64,000 nt of DNA from Gnetum montanum (Eukaryota; Streptophyta; Gnetopsida; Gnetales; Gnetaceae). Position 1 is the first letter of the stretch. Each line of letters starts with the position of its first letter. The stretch lies in contig MNCI01002098.1 in the NCBI GenBank assembly GCA_015680685.1, positions 1,119,533-1,183,532 on the forward strand, written 5' to 3'. Positions 12,520 through 23,612 of the stretch are shown in pieces. The translations under genes and the position numbers were made by a program. The notes below the pieces were generated by a model. It had not been told where the DNA came from and did no database searches. It was given only the letters and a program-made list of their open reading frames with translations.

Positions 12520-13650
12520 TATGAACTGATGGAAGTAATTGTAATTCTATCATAAGTGATATGTGATCAAATGGTCTTGTTCGGGATGGCAAAGCTTGAT
12601 CTTAATTCTTCTCAACTTCTTCTTTAGAAATTAACTCTAGTAACTTGGTAACTTGAAAGAATCATGCATCGTACCAAATATAATCCAAAATATCAATGAA
12701 GAATGTTGTTGATCCATCCTCATTAATCATAGTAGAGAAATTAGTAAATTATGGTTCTTGATGAGTGCTATCCATCAACATTATTTGTTCTTGAATTCTA
12801 GAGTTTGATTTATCTACTGAAGATTCAAAGTAAGTAGAATATGCACTACCTAATGGAATTGCATGTTGAATTGATGAAAACATATTTTGCAATTCAAGTT
12901 CATCTTCCAAAGATTTCTTTATAGATCCATATTTTAACAATTGATAAATGCTACTTCCAACTTTTGCATTGAAGTCTCCATAAAGAATAAATGGAATTGG
13001 ATTAGTATAACTTAGTAGTAACTTATTCTTCAAACTTTCTTATTTGCTTAATCAAGTATGCTCTTTAACATAGTTTGACATTAGAACATGTTGGTTTGGC
13101 CATTAAATGTGTGTTAACCATGCATACACATCTTCTTGATAGATGGACTTTTAGAATTACTACCAAGACTATGTGATTTTTCCAAAATATTTACTATTCT
13201 TTCTTTCCCATTGCTTGAAGTTTTGGAATTTCAAAAATCATATTTTCTAAACTCCATTCAAATATTTGTACTAATTCAAACTTGGCTTCTTTATAAAAGA
13301 TTACACAACTGCCCATGTTGTGATTTCTACAATATGCTAATTTGTATAGCTCAAAAGAAGAACTTCCACAGGAACCTTTTTGCGTATAAATACCTTTGTA
13401 TCCCATATTTTCCAAATCTAGTTCAAGTTGATATAGAAATTTCCATGGCAAGAATTCTTGTAAGCACAAGACATCAACATCTAAATCCTCTAACTCTATT
13501 AAGATGCATGGATATCAATACTTATGCCAATCCAAGGTCCATGATGGACATAGCAGATGTTGTTTCTCACTTGCTAAAGATCTTGCAAGCATATTATATT
13601 TTGCAACTTTCATTCTCATTATTGGATTCTCTTTTGAATAATTTCTCTTC
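12520..13650 (-). pseudogene. processed pseudogene of a CCR4-type poly(A) deadenylase
   Basis: CCR4 proteins are nuclease subunits of the CCR4-NOT complex and shorten mRNA poly(A) tails. The reverse strand shows the endonuclease/exonuclease/phosphatase motifs in order: KYNML near 13610, CPSWTLDW near 13545, DVLCLQEF (about 13470, catalytic Glu), GYKGIYTQK, CVIFYKEAKFELVQ, VLVVILK, VNTHLM (about 13095), LYGDFNA (about 12975), EPxFTN and GxxxxxIDILDYIWYDA with LLELISKEE, and finally ALPSxxRPFDHISL, where FDH replaces the usual SDH. It covers most of the nuclease domain in about 1.1 kb without introns, suggesting retrocopying. Several stops and frameshifts make it non-coding. The N-terminal leucine-rich part of CCR4 is absent. 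No poly(A) tail or target duplication was located. Confidence 0.75.
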
Positions 13651-14785
13651 ATGAGTATCATACTCTTAGTTGAAACACTATTTTTAGTCTCTATGTTGTT
13701 TTGCCATATGTTTTGATTGTAAGATAGATTAATATACCCTTTTTTTTATGGTTGAAGATTGTTCTATTTCTTCAACTAATTCTCCAACTAATACATCAAC
13801 TGATCATTAACTAATACATTGACCGATAATCAACTACATCAACTGAATAACTACATTATCTATTTTTTATAATTACATTATCTAATTTTAGTAATATTTA
13901 ATAACAACATATAATTTTAGTAATATGTAACTATATTATATAATTCTTAATGGCCTTTCTACCCCCTTAAGAATAGTAACTCTGACAGTGTAATTAATGA
14001 CATTCCATAGTAATCTTAACACTATATGTAAGGGTTATGCACTAAATCTTAAAGCCTAGAAGGTTGAATTTATGATATCCTCAAATTATTAGGTGCTTGG
14101 ATGATAAATTTGACCTCAACATTAAGTTTAGAAGCATGAAAAATGTTGGAAATGATTATTTATATGTTGAAAACGGACATCGTATGCTTAAGTGATGCCA
14201 AAATTAAACTTTTAAGGATCTCAAGGCATTATATTGGGCAAGGAGTAAAAACTAACTTTTGGGGTTCCCTAGGATGGATCTGACTTCACCATTGGGCCTA
14301 GAAGGTTAAAATATATAGGAAAAAACTCTTCGTTCACCAAAAAAGGCTTCCAAAATCAAAAGGTATGGCTTCTGAAGTGTAGATTTCTAGAGAGGTCAAC
14401 CATCCCAATTCTACTCCAAAACAAGCATGCTTAATGATGAATTTTTTATCTCCATTGTTACCAAGGAGCTAATTTTGAATTTTTGAAAACATTTGTGCAT
14501 GTTTTTAATTTACATTGATGAATAATAATGAAAATTTTAAATTTTCCTATCAATAGATGGGCATTTCAAAATTTGCATTAGTTGAAAAGAATCTTGAATT
14601 TTTGGTTTGCTAACAAAGAATTTTCTGTTGTGCACCAATAGGGACAATAGCGGTAATGGCTGCAGTGGCACACTAGCTGTAGGGTCCAAGAAGGCTATTG
14701 GTGATGTCAGCAGAGTTCGAGAAGGCTCAAGCTGGCAATGGGAATAAACTATTTATTATTTTATTATTTTTTATTTTTGGCCTCT
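13651..14785. other. AT-rich region with simple TAAT/ACATCAACTGA-like runs
   Basis: 13790-13960 is rich in short repeats such as CAACTAATACATC and ATTATCTAATTTTAG. TTTCTACCCCCTTAAG near 13955 resembles a reversed polypurine tract, but no LTR could be tied to it. Nothing else is recognised. Confidence 0.4.
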
Positions 14786-14962
14786 TTAGGGCTTGCATAT
14801 CCCATCTCTAGGCCCACAAGACTCTCTTATGGGCCTATGTGGCCCATCTTAGGGTCCTCGTTATCCTCTTTTGGGCCTATGTGGCCTATGTTAGGGCCCA
14901 CATGGTCCTTTTATGGGCCTACATGGCCCATCATTGGGCTTGAGTGGCCTCTTGACTAGGCA
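14786..14962. repeat. GGGCCTAYRTGGCC minisatellite
   Basis: GGGCCTATGTGGCCCAT-like units recur about every 35-45 bp with diverged linkers. The open frame through them, a repeated YGPxWP peptide, is a by-product of the repeat and not a supported gene. Confidence 0.7.
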
Positions 14963-15004
14963 TTCACAACTTCTATGCATGTTTGGCAGTGTTTGGAGAG
15001 GTGA

Positions 15005-15242
15005 TTATTGACAACTTCTAAAGAGGTGATGTTCGATAGCATGAGAGGTAGTTTTTAGCAGCATGGAAGGCAGTGTTTAGTAGCATGGAAGGTAGTTTTT
15101 AGTAGTGTAGGAGGTGATTTTTTGTGACATGGAAGGTAATTTTTGGTAGCACAATTGGAAGTTTTTGGTGGCATAGGAGGTGGTTTTTGGCAACGTGAGA
15201 GATGATTTTTGGTAGCATAGGAGGTGGATTCTGGTAGCAAAT
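15005..15242. repeat. 22-23-bp minisatellite, about ten units
   Basis: The unit consensus is roughly GAGGTGGTTTTTGGTAGCAT. Several overlapping reverse-strand frames stay open through it only because the array lacks stops. Confidence 0.85.
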
Positions 15243-16303
15243 GTAGGGCATTTCATAGCAATGGGTAGCAAGGAAGTGGGCGCATGTTGAAGAGCAGTAG
15301 CACACAATAGTGGCAGGTGCAAGCATGGTGCAATGATAGACATAGGCATGGTGTAGTAGAAATGGGTGATGTGCAATGCATGGTCATCTAAGGGCCAACC
15401 CCTTTGCAACTGTTGGTTGCGGTTGGTAGTCAGGCCTAGCTGCGGTTGGCATCATAGCTGATTATAGCCCTGTTGAGGGTTTGGAATATATATATATATA
15501 TATATTAAAAAAAATTTATAAATTTTTTTAAAATAAAAGTAAGTTGGGGCTTGGAGTTGAATCCATGACCTCCTATTTAAAAAAAATTTATTATTAGTTT
15601 ATTCCACCTTGCTTTGGCAGTTGACGTGGTGGTTCGGTCCATCATAGGGTAGGGGTTCAGTATGGTAAATGGAAATTCTAGGTTTATTTTCAACCCTAAA
15701 ATTTTGAATTTTTTAAAAATAATAATTATAATTTAATATTATTTTAATGCACTTATTACAAGAAATTTAAACATCAATATCTCCCAAATCGTAAGTTTGA
15801 TGAAGATGAAGTTTGTACCATGTGAATCATTTCAATGAGTACTATGTGTCAGATATAGTTTTAGGGTTCAAAAATGAAGTTGATTTTTCAGGAATTAAAA
15901 AGACCAAACTAGCCTATTTTGTTGAATTGACATTTCTAGGCTAACATATGGTAACTTAGAATCTTCTAGATTACTTGGATAGTGAGTTTCAACAAAACAA
16001 GATCAATTCAAGTCATGGTTACTAACTTTCTGGAAAGAAATTTAACAATGATCCTAATCAATTAATAATTATAGTATTAAGATGGGTAAGAGTTACCTAG
16101 ACCGGTGTATCATTGTCTTACCAACATCTTGTAATTGATAAATCTTATAGAGGTGTGATCAAATATCACAAAAATATGGTACATCCAATGATGGTTAATG
16201 ACTTTCCTTGTGTTGTGGCTTTAAGATTCATCATGAAGTTCATGTTGCGGTTAGCCCATGGTTCTGAATGGCCCTTAAGTTGTGGTTTACTGCAATACTA
16301 ATT
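15243..16303. other. non-coding region with an (AT)n microsatellite
   Basis: An (AT)n tract occupies 15486-15505. Around 15770-15900 the text reads like a decayed plant LTR (ATATCTCCCAAATCGTAAG). No gene is supported. Confidence 0.4.
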
Positions 16304-16872
16304 GTGACATCCCATCCTTGGATGTCATGGCAAACATTAAATATATAATATATTAGACATTATGTGTACAAATAAAATATGAAAAATGTGAAATATTTGT
16401 GATATTCAACAATATATATAAAGAAAATAATAGAAAAAATGCAAAAAAAGAAGGAAAAAAATGCTTTCTTGATATGGAATAGCATATCTAAATTGTGCTC
16501 CAAGAATTTTCCTTAGGGTTTTCTTCCTTTGGCATCTATCCATTAGAAGCAATTCAACACTGCCAACATGGTTAGGCCTATATCCTGGCTAGAAAGGATG
16601 GCCAATCCACTTTCTATCCTACTTTACCTAGCTCACATGACTTGCTTGTATTGGCTCCACTACTCCATGTCGGTACAATCTCTAACCCTAAGTATAAATG
16701 CCTTAGGTTAAACCCCAAAAGGATAACTTGAGATACATGTTCGTTATTACAACATGCCCTTTCGAGTCTTACTCACAACTACCCTTTTGGGTCTTGTTAA
16801 GATAACAATAACACTTGTTATTAAAAGATACCATCTTCATTAGGTAGCAGCATTATTTGTGAATGGGGATGT
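16304..16872. mobile_element. solo-LTR-like block with TGTGACATCCC termini
   Basis: It starts TGTGACATCCCATCC and ends GGGGATGTAATA, near-inverted termini like those at 12072. A TATAAATG lies at about 16692. No PBS, PPT or target duplication is visible, so orientation and completeness are uncertain. It abuts the ORF3 fragment to the right. Confidence 0.4.
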
Positions 16873-16879
16873 AATAGGA

Positions 16880-17705
16880 CAACCTATTCTTTCTCCCTTG
16901 CCACCTTTTTATTTTCTTCAAAAAATTTATTCAGTTACTCAATTTTGAAAACATCTAATTAGTTAGCTACAATAAATTGGGAAGGATCCCTTCGTTTAGC
17001 TTGTAGGGTGACGAGCTTTTCTTGCAATCTTTGCAACTCTACTTCCATGTGCTTGTTCCTAACTTCAGCTATGACCAATTTTCCTTTGGTTGAAATGAGG
17101 TCTAATTGTGATGCTATGACATCTTAGGGAATGTCAAACAAGGACATCATAACTTATCTTGTTTTCAGAAAGCAATCTAAAACATCCTCATGTTCCATAG
17201 GAGTTACTGAGGAACCAACCAAAACTTGAGCATCACATGCTCCTGTGAAATTTTTTGGTGGCATAATAGAGAAGTTAAATGATTCTTTGATGTGGTCTAT
17301 GACCACCTCTATTGTGCCTACCACATGCTTGTGCTACATAACCACAATTATGACACCTTCACTAGTTGCTAATTTGACTTGGAAGGATGTGGCATTCCCA
17401 AAGATTTGCTGAGACCACTGGGACTCTCCTCCTAAAATTAATGAAATATGTCCACTTGTAGGTTTGGCTGAAATAGTGGGCTATATAACATCATCAATGA
17501 TCCTAAATAGGTTTTTGGCATCATGACTTCCCCAACTAACCATCTCAGTGATTGTTTGGAGGTGACTAATAGATGGCAGATAGTCTTGTTGTGGCAGTGG
17601 CAATTGTTGGACTTGTTGGCTTATGGGTTGTGTGTTGGGCCTTAGTTCTTGTTGTTTCTATAGATGTTTGTTCTTCTTGGAGGCATCCACCACTCCAAAT
17701 CCTCC
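16880..17705 (-). pseudogene. ORF3 fragment (middle part), inverted copy
   Basis: The reverse strand is collinear with 25.2-25.95 kb of element B: the segment around ISHLQTIAEIVSWGSHD, then HIKESFNF...PIVPLADF and the start of the coiled coil. It ends at almost the same point as the B copy, near GTGGCAAGGGA. The N-terminal domain is absent. It may belong to element G or to an older insertion. Stops interrupt the frame. Confidence 0.65.
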
Positions 17706-18794
17706 ATATCAAACCCAAGAATTCTTAAACAAAAAAATTTCATTTACAACTTTTGAGACAAGAAAAAAAAATATTTTTAGCTTTATTTAAATTGAATAGA
17801 AATTTATGAAAAAGTACAGCATTTTTTAGGATATAAAAAAGAGAATGTATAATGTCATATCATTTGATTTCATCTTGGAACTCTAGCCTTTACACATGTA
17901 AGGTAGGCCAAATATGTCTAGCCTATTAATATAGGGTCCCCTAGTTAAGACCATAAGAGGATCATCAACAATACACATAACAAAAAAAGATGATTGTAAT
18001 ATGAATTGCAAAGTTTACTTACATATATCTTTGTGTTTAATAAATAAAATTATTATACTACATAAGAAACCCTTGTTGCTTTGGTGAAGAAGATACTATT
18101 TTTAAATTTTTAAAATTTTAATAATTTGTATATATTTTTAAATAAAAAGGTAAAATGGTAAATAATTAATTACATACACTTATTACAACCCCTAACAAGA
18201 CAAGTACAATGCTTGCACATCAAACATAATTATATACACATTTGGATCACAATCCCTTGTAGGATAGGTGCAATGTCCAATTTCTCACACAATTGTATTA
18301 CAATCTCTTATGAGACAAGTGTAACACCATGGTTTATTAGTTTCTTCCTTAGTCAGGCAACACCATGGTGTAAAAATGCAACCTCATCAAGCAAGGTCAA
18401 ATCACTTTAGCTCCACACGACTAACTACTTAAGAATTAATTACATAAATAACAATAAACTAAAAGACTTAATTGATTAGTGGTATATCATTAAGCTCATT
18501 TTTTTGTATTTTTAATACTTAATGCACACCAACATTGTTTGATAAATTTTTGTTGCACAATAAAGCAACTCAAAACACATGACGAAAATTAAAGAAATAA
18601 CATACCTAATTATAAAGAAGATTTTCCCACTCTAAAAAGCAAAGGAAAAATTAAAAAAAAAGGTTTAAAATGAGCTTCCCCCTTGGGTATTTATATTTTT
18701 CAAACCCAAAAAAAAAATGTTTACTACCTATTGGGAGGTGGCACCTCACTACCTCTTGGGAGCTGCCACCTCACTACTTGACCTAGTCACTTTC
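17706..18794. other. AT-rich region, no gene recognised
   Basis: Mostly AT-rich sequence. At 18725-18772 a 22-24-bp unit (GGGAGGTGGCACCTCACTAC) is duplicated and internally palindromic (GAGGTGGCACCTC). Nothing else is supported. Confidence 0.4.
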
Positions 18795-19574
18795 TGATGA
18801 ATCGTGATTTTCTAGACCCCGATATTGGGTACACGATATCATGGCCTGGATACAATATCGTATATGCGATATTATGATTCTTATGTTAGCCTATAAATAC
18901 AACACTTAGGTGCACAACAAGATGACTATTAAAAAGTTAGAAGTTCTTTTCTTTTGGCAATTTATTTTTCAATTATTCTCAGTGCATGCCTGCATTGTGA
19001 TGTTTGTAATTGTATGACACATTTGTTTGAGTGTGACGTACTTGGACATGTGCATGATTGACAATAAAGATTGAGATTACTTTCATCATTGTAGCATTCA
19101 CTTAGATTAATTTCATTGTTTTAATTATTTAATGTCTTCTTTAGTTAACAGTTAATTTATTGTTATTTACTTTTCCTATCTCTAAGCGGAATGTGTATGC
19201 CTTAATCATGAGCGTTTAAGTGTGAATACTTGACATGCCCAATAGTAATCCCATGAAGTCCAAGACATGTATGGATGGTTAAGGATGGATACCATTTCCA
19301 TAGGCTAATTTAAACTTTGTTTCCATTATTACTTTAATCCATTTATCCTTTCTATTATTAGGAGTAATGTAAACTTTGGACCACATCATATGCCTCACTC
19401 TAGACTAAACCATACATGACAAAGCTACTACTAGTCTAGGTGGGAAGACAGTGAACTACGATCAATGTATAACTGTCTAGGTGTCGTAACTAGTCCATCC
19501 ACAGAGTTTGCCTAGATCATGCATACATGCTCATATTCATATGGTTGAGTGTAGGGGTACCTTGCCGCTCATCA
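18795..19574 (+). repeat. 5' LTR of element B
   Basis: TGATGAATCG...CTCATCA, about 780 bp. U3 holds an array of GATATC/CAATATCG-like words (about 18820-18882), directly followed by CCTATAAATAC at about 18889. The end GGTACC...CTCATCA matches the other LTRs of the superfamily. Confidence 0.8.
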
Positions 19575-19575
19575 T

Positions 19576-19593
19576 TAGCACCATTGCCAAGGA
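19576..19593 (+). promoter_or_regulatory. primer-binding site, tRNA-Asp type, element B
   Basis: TAGCACCATTGCCAAGGA matches the complement of the plant tRNA-Asp 3' end (TGGCGCCGTTGCCGGGGA) at 13 of 18 positions, and all five differences are G to A. It lies one base after the LTR. Confidence 0.75.
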
Positions 19594-19700
19594 ATGTTTC
19601 TAGTTATCTAGGTTGGTTATATTACACAAGATCGCTGTAACAAGATATTAATGATATATATTTTGAGAAGTATTCAAACACAAATCACAAATCAACAACA

Positions 19701-22083
19701 ATGTCTCACTCACGTAGAAGTGATTATAAATCGCATAATGAAACTATTTTTTGGAGAACTAATGAATTATACAATGAAGAATATTGAAGTGATGCACCTT
19801 ATGAAGGGATTTTTCATGACCATGGCCATCCTAACAACATTCAAAGATTAAATTCACCTAAGGTAGACAATCTTGAAGGAGATGACATCAGTCCTAAATT
19901 AGGGGAGGACTCAAGGGCTAAGACCTCGTCGGTACTTAGAAATGATAAACCAAGGGACCATGAGGAACATTAGAGAAGCCATGCCTATCCTACCAGTTAC
20001 TCCTTTTCATCTTCCCCCTCAACTTCAACATCTAGTTTTGACAAAGATGAACATAGGTATAGGGATACAACTCCACAAAATGGTTAGAGTAAAAGAAAAA
20101 ATCAAACCCATAGACACACTCAAGGTCATCAACATGAACACAAGCCCCATCATCACTAGTGATCAAATAGATATTTTAATCACCACTTGTCTAACGATGA
20201 TAAACCCCTATTAGTCCCTAAAATCCTAATGCATATCATAGAGGCTATTAAGATGTCTCACAGGCATCGTAAGAAGAGTTTACTACCTAAGCTCAACCTA
20301 AATAATATTCCAAAATTTGTATTAGGCTATGATTCATATCCACAACATCATTTACTAGCCTTCCATGATGCTTGTGTGCTTAACAATGTGGAGAGTAAAT
20401 GGAAAAAGCTTAAGCTCTTTCCTAGGATACTAATCCATAAAGTTGAAGTATGGTATACATCATTTGAACCAAATTCAATTAGATAATGGTCAACCATGTT
20501 GGAGATTTTCACTAAAAGATACTAGACCTATGCGCAAGTGTCAGCCTTGAGAAGACAAATCCAAAGATGGAAACAAGAACAACAAGAACCATTGGACATG
20601 GCCTTAGATAGATACTATGCCTTATTAAATAAATTTCCAAGTCATAGGTTCTTTGAAAAAGAGCAAATACTTCACATTAAAGATTGGATTAGCAATGAAA
20701 CATGGTGAAGCTTGGAAAGTATGCTCGAGGACAACAATATAAGCTCCAAGGCCACTAAGTCAAAGAACTAATAGAGCGTATGGAAAAAGAAGAGAGAGAA
20801 TTATCTAAATGGGAGAATGCTAAAGAATTTGAGTGGGACCCAACTCTAGAAACAACAAGGGTTCAAAACCACAATGAAGAGGAGACAACCAATTCTAAAA
20901 GGTTGATATAGTCCCAACCTTTTCCAATATAGAAATTGATAAATGAAATTAAGATGAAGCATAATAAGATGACCGTATGTGAAAATGAACAAAGGGTGAA
21001 TTTAGAAGACACTGTTGGGGAGAGGGTCATCCAAAATAAACTTGGCAATCAAAACAAATAGAGGGCACAAAAATCAGAAACAATTAAGAAAACTATTTAG
21101 CAACCAAGGAGAATGGCTAAGGGTAACAAGGCCAAAGGATAAACTATAGACAATGAGGATGGATGTGATGTCTATTTATATGACCATCCAAAGGGCCATT
21201 GCCTAGTATTGTCACATCTATATGAGCATTGGATAGGGAAGCTGCACCCAAAATTCATACAAAGGTATTGATTTAGGTGCATCGCTATTCCACAAGGTAA
21301 TTATGGACAACCCCATAACCCATTGTACTATCTTGAAGGGAGCTATTACCAGCCTCAACACTTTGTTCCATCATAATGGCAAAACTCATAGGCATGGGGA
21401 AGGCCACCATCTAGCTAGGCACATCATCCCTGTTTGCCTTAGCCAAATTCCTACTATGTTCAACATCATATTTCTCCAACTAGTTCTAAATCCTCTACTT
21501 CCAATCGCTGTTATCACTCTCTCGAGTACCATCAACCTATATCTTCTCCTAAGGGATCACCACCTCATACTTCTCACAGTTCTCCTCACCCTTGGTATTT
21601 TCATCCTTCACCTCCTTCTACACCACCATTAAATGTATCAGATAGTTTTGCACCACTGTGCCAACCAACAAATGTAACTTGTGCTACTACTATTAACAAA
21701 AGTAGGTTCCCTTTGCAACATTGGAAGCATCCCTTCATTAGGCATGATCGTAAGAAGAAGAATCACACTTTCAAACCTACTTCACCTTCTAAACTAGCCC
21801 AAGAAAAACTTAGTGCCACACCTTCCTTAGGTTCATTAATAGCCCTTATCACTATACCCAGGCCTCCACCTCACACTTCAACATCTACACGATCTAGTAA
21901 ATTCACCAATGTGAAGGAACACATAGATTTTTGTAAACTACCATATAGTCAAGGGTGCCATAGTAGGTTAGATTTCCCTCATAATGTACACACATCATTT
22001 AACTTGCTCCACTATGCTTTATATAATCAGGTGTGTGGCCAACGATTTCTCTACCTAGCCACCATACCACCAATAGACACCTA
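19701..22083 (+). pseudogene. gag of element B
   Basis: Gag packages element RNA into virus-like particles. From ATG 19701 (MSHSRRSD) come a Ser/Arg/His-rich N-terminal part, then a retrotransposon capsid domain (20290-20710: NIPKF..GYDSYPQHHLLAFHDA, WYTSFEPNSIR, QEPLDMALDRYYALL), and a coiled, charged stretch. A short zinc-knuckle-like motif follows at 21164-21217 (C, then HPKG, C and H), then a Pro/Gln/His-rich tail. Stops and frameshifts are numerous. The N-terminal YAHxDxY module seen in F, D and G is absent. Confidence 0.8.
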
Positions 22084-23185
22084 GTGGCTGGGGCATGACA
22101 GGCCCCTAACATTTCATACATACATAGATCCTATTCATCCACTTATTAATGCTAGCCATGATCAAATGTTTAGTCATGGGGGTCACCCCCCATTCTAATT
22201 TCTGGGATTCTTAAGTGTTATTTTATCTTTTTGTTTTATGATTTTGTGTCATTTTTCTATTTCTTTTACTTTTTCTAATTGTTATTCTTAATTTTTCGTT
22301 GTGATCTCAACCATGAATAAGTTGATCATGTTACCCATTAAGGTGAGGTTTTTCTCTATGTTGCCTTGTCATAAGGGACTGATTATTCGAACATTGTGAC
22401 CACAACATCCATCCACCTATTCCATTAATAAGAGTTTCATGCTCTAGTCACAATGGTAATCTTTTTGAACTACAAATAATTTGATAATCATTGTATCTAG
22501 AGAGCTAAGTAAAGGACCAAGGTGGAATGATAAGGGTATGAAATCAAGGGGATTCATAGATCCTCTTTGGCTACTTTTGTGTGTTCTATCATGTTGTTGA
22601 GATTGTAACTATAACCTTGTAGATCTAACCAAAAACTGGAGTAAGAGAAACTCAAATGGCACTAAATAAGCTTATGTGGATCCCATAGGGAAGACATGTA
22701 CCCATGCCTGAAGGTAGGTGACTTCATAGAGCCAAACATAAATTGAAAGAAAAAAGAGAAAAAAAAGGAAAGGAAGAGAGTGAGCCACTATGATGATCCT
22801 CCCTTGCATCTTCCTTGAACAAAATGCTAAGTGATGTTACTTCTTACAACTTTGATATACTTATGGTTGTTTGTCGATGGGATAAAGTGTTGTAGTGTCA
22901 TTGAAATGTGGTATGGACTTGGTTTGGAACTTGGGAAGCCAAACACATGGTTATTTAACCACTAATTACACACAAGATTCCATTGTGACCATCATGAGAA
23001 ACCTCATGTCTCGATTTTAACAATCCCTTATGCATCCATCCTATCTCATTATCTGAGTGTTCATAACTTATGGCTAGTGTAATGTACCATTATTATCTCA
23101 ACTCAGTGGTTTTAACATGTGTGCCTTGTTCATAGGTATATGTTGCATTCAACTTCTCTAGTGCCTAAGAACATCAGAGGTGTGG

Positions 23186-23240
23186 TTCCACAAGGGCATC
23201 ATAGGCTAGAGCCTACTTTGGGGAGGACCCACTTGTGTAA
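23186..23240 (+). ncRNA. conserved spacer hairpin, element B copy
   Basis: Arms TTCCACAAG (23186-23194) and CTTGTGTAA (23232-23240) pair at 8 of 9 positions. An inner TAGGC/GCCTA stem and a CTTTGGGGAGGA loop tract are conserved in C, F and H. Confidence 0.6.
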
Positions 23241-23548
23241 ATTTTTTAACTTATCCTTGTTGCACATGATACATTATTTTACACGCTCTAACTACTTACT
23301 TGAGTGAACTATCCTTTCCCTTATCATTTTAATCAATCGTTCCTTAACAATCACTATACACCCTTCATCCTATCCCCTTTTCACAAATTTCATATATGAT
23401 CCCACCATGACATACTTTTTGTGCCTCAAAATTAATTTTCTAAATATACCAAAGCTTCCAATTTAATCTTCAATCCTTCATTACATATTGAAAATTTATT
23501 ATTCCCACTCAATCTTTGCATTCAATGCATTTCAATGGGAACACATTA

Positions 23549-23612
23549 TACGCGATATTGAATCTAACACAATACCGAGTACTTGATATTAGGTACACAA
23601 TATCGCATCTCC
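23549..23612 (+). promoter_or_regulatory. LTR-U3-like word array upstream of ORF3, element B
   Basis: CGCGATATTG, TTGATATTAGGTACAC and CAATATCGCATC repeat the word type found in the U3 of the LTRs. It lies about 190 bp before motif 2 and about 510 bp before ORF3. A TATA box is not clear here. Confidence 0.5.

Noticed and set aside
14738-14959. Open frame with repeated YGPxWP as a proline-rich protein gene
   Set aside because: It is a product of the minisatellite; no start context, homologue or conserved codon use supports it.
15055-15409. Three overlapping reverse-strand open frames
   Set aside because: They are different phases of the same 22-23-bp minisatellite, which lacks stops.
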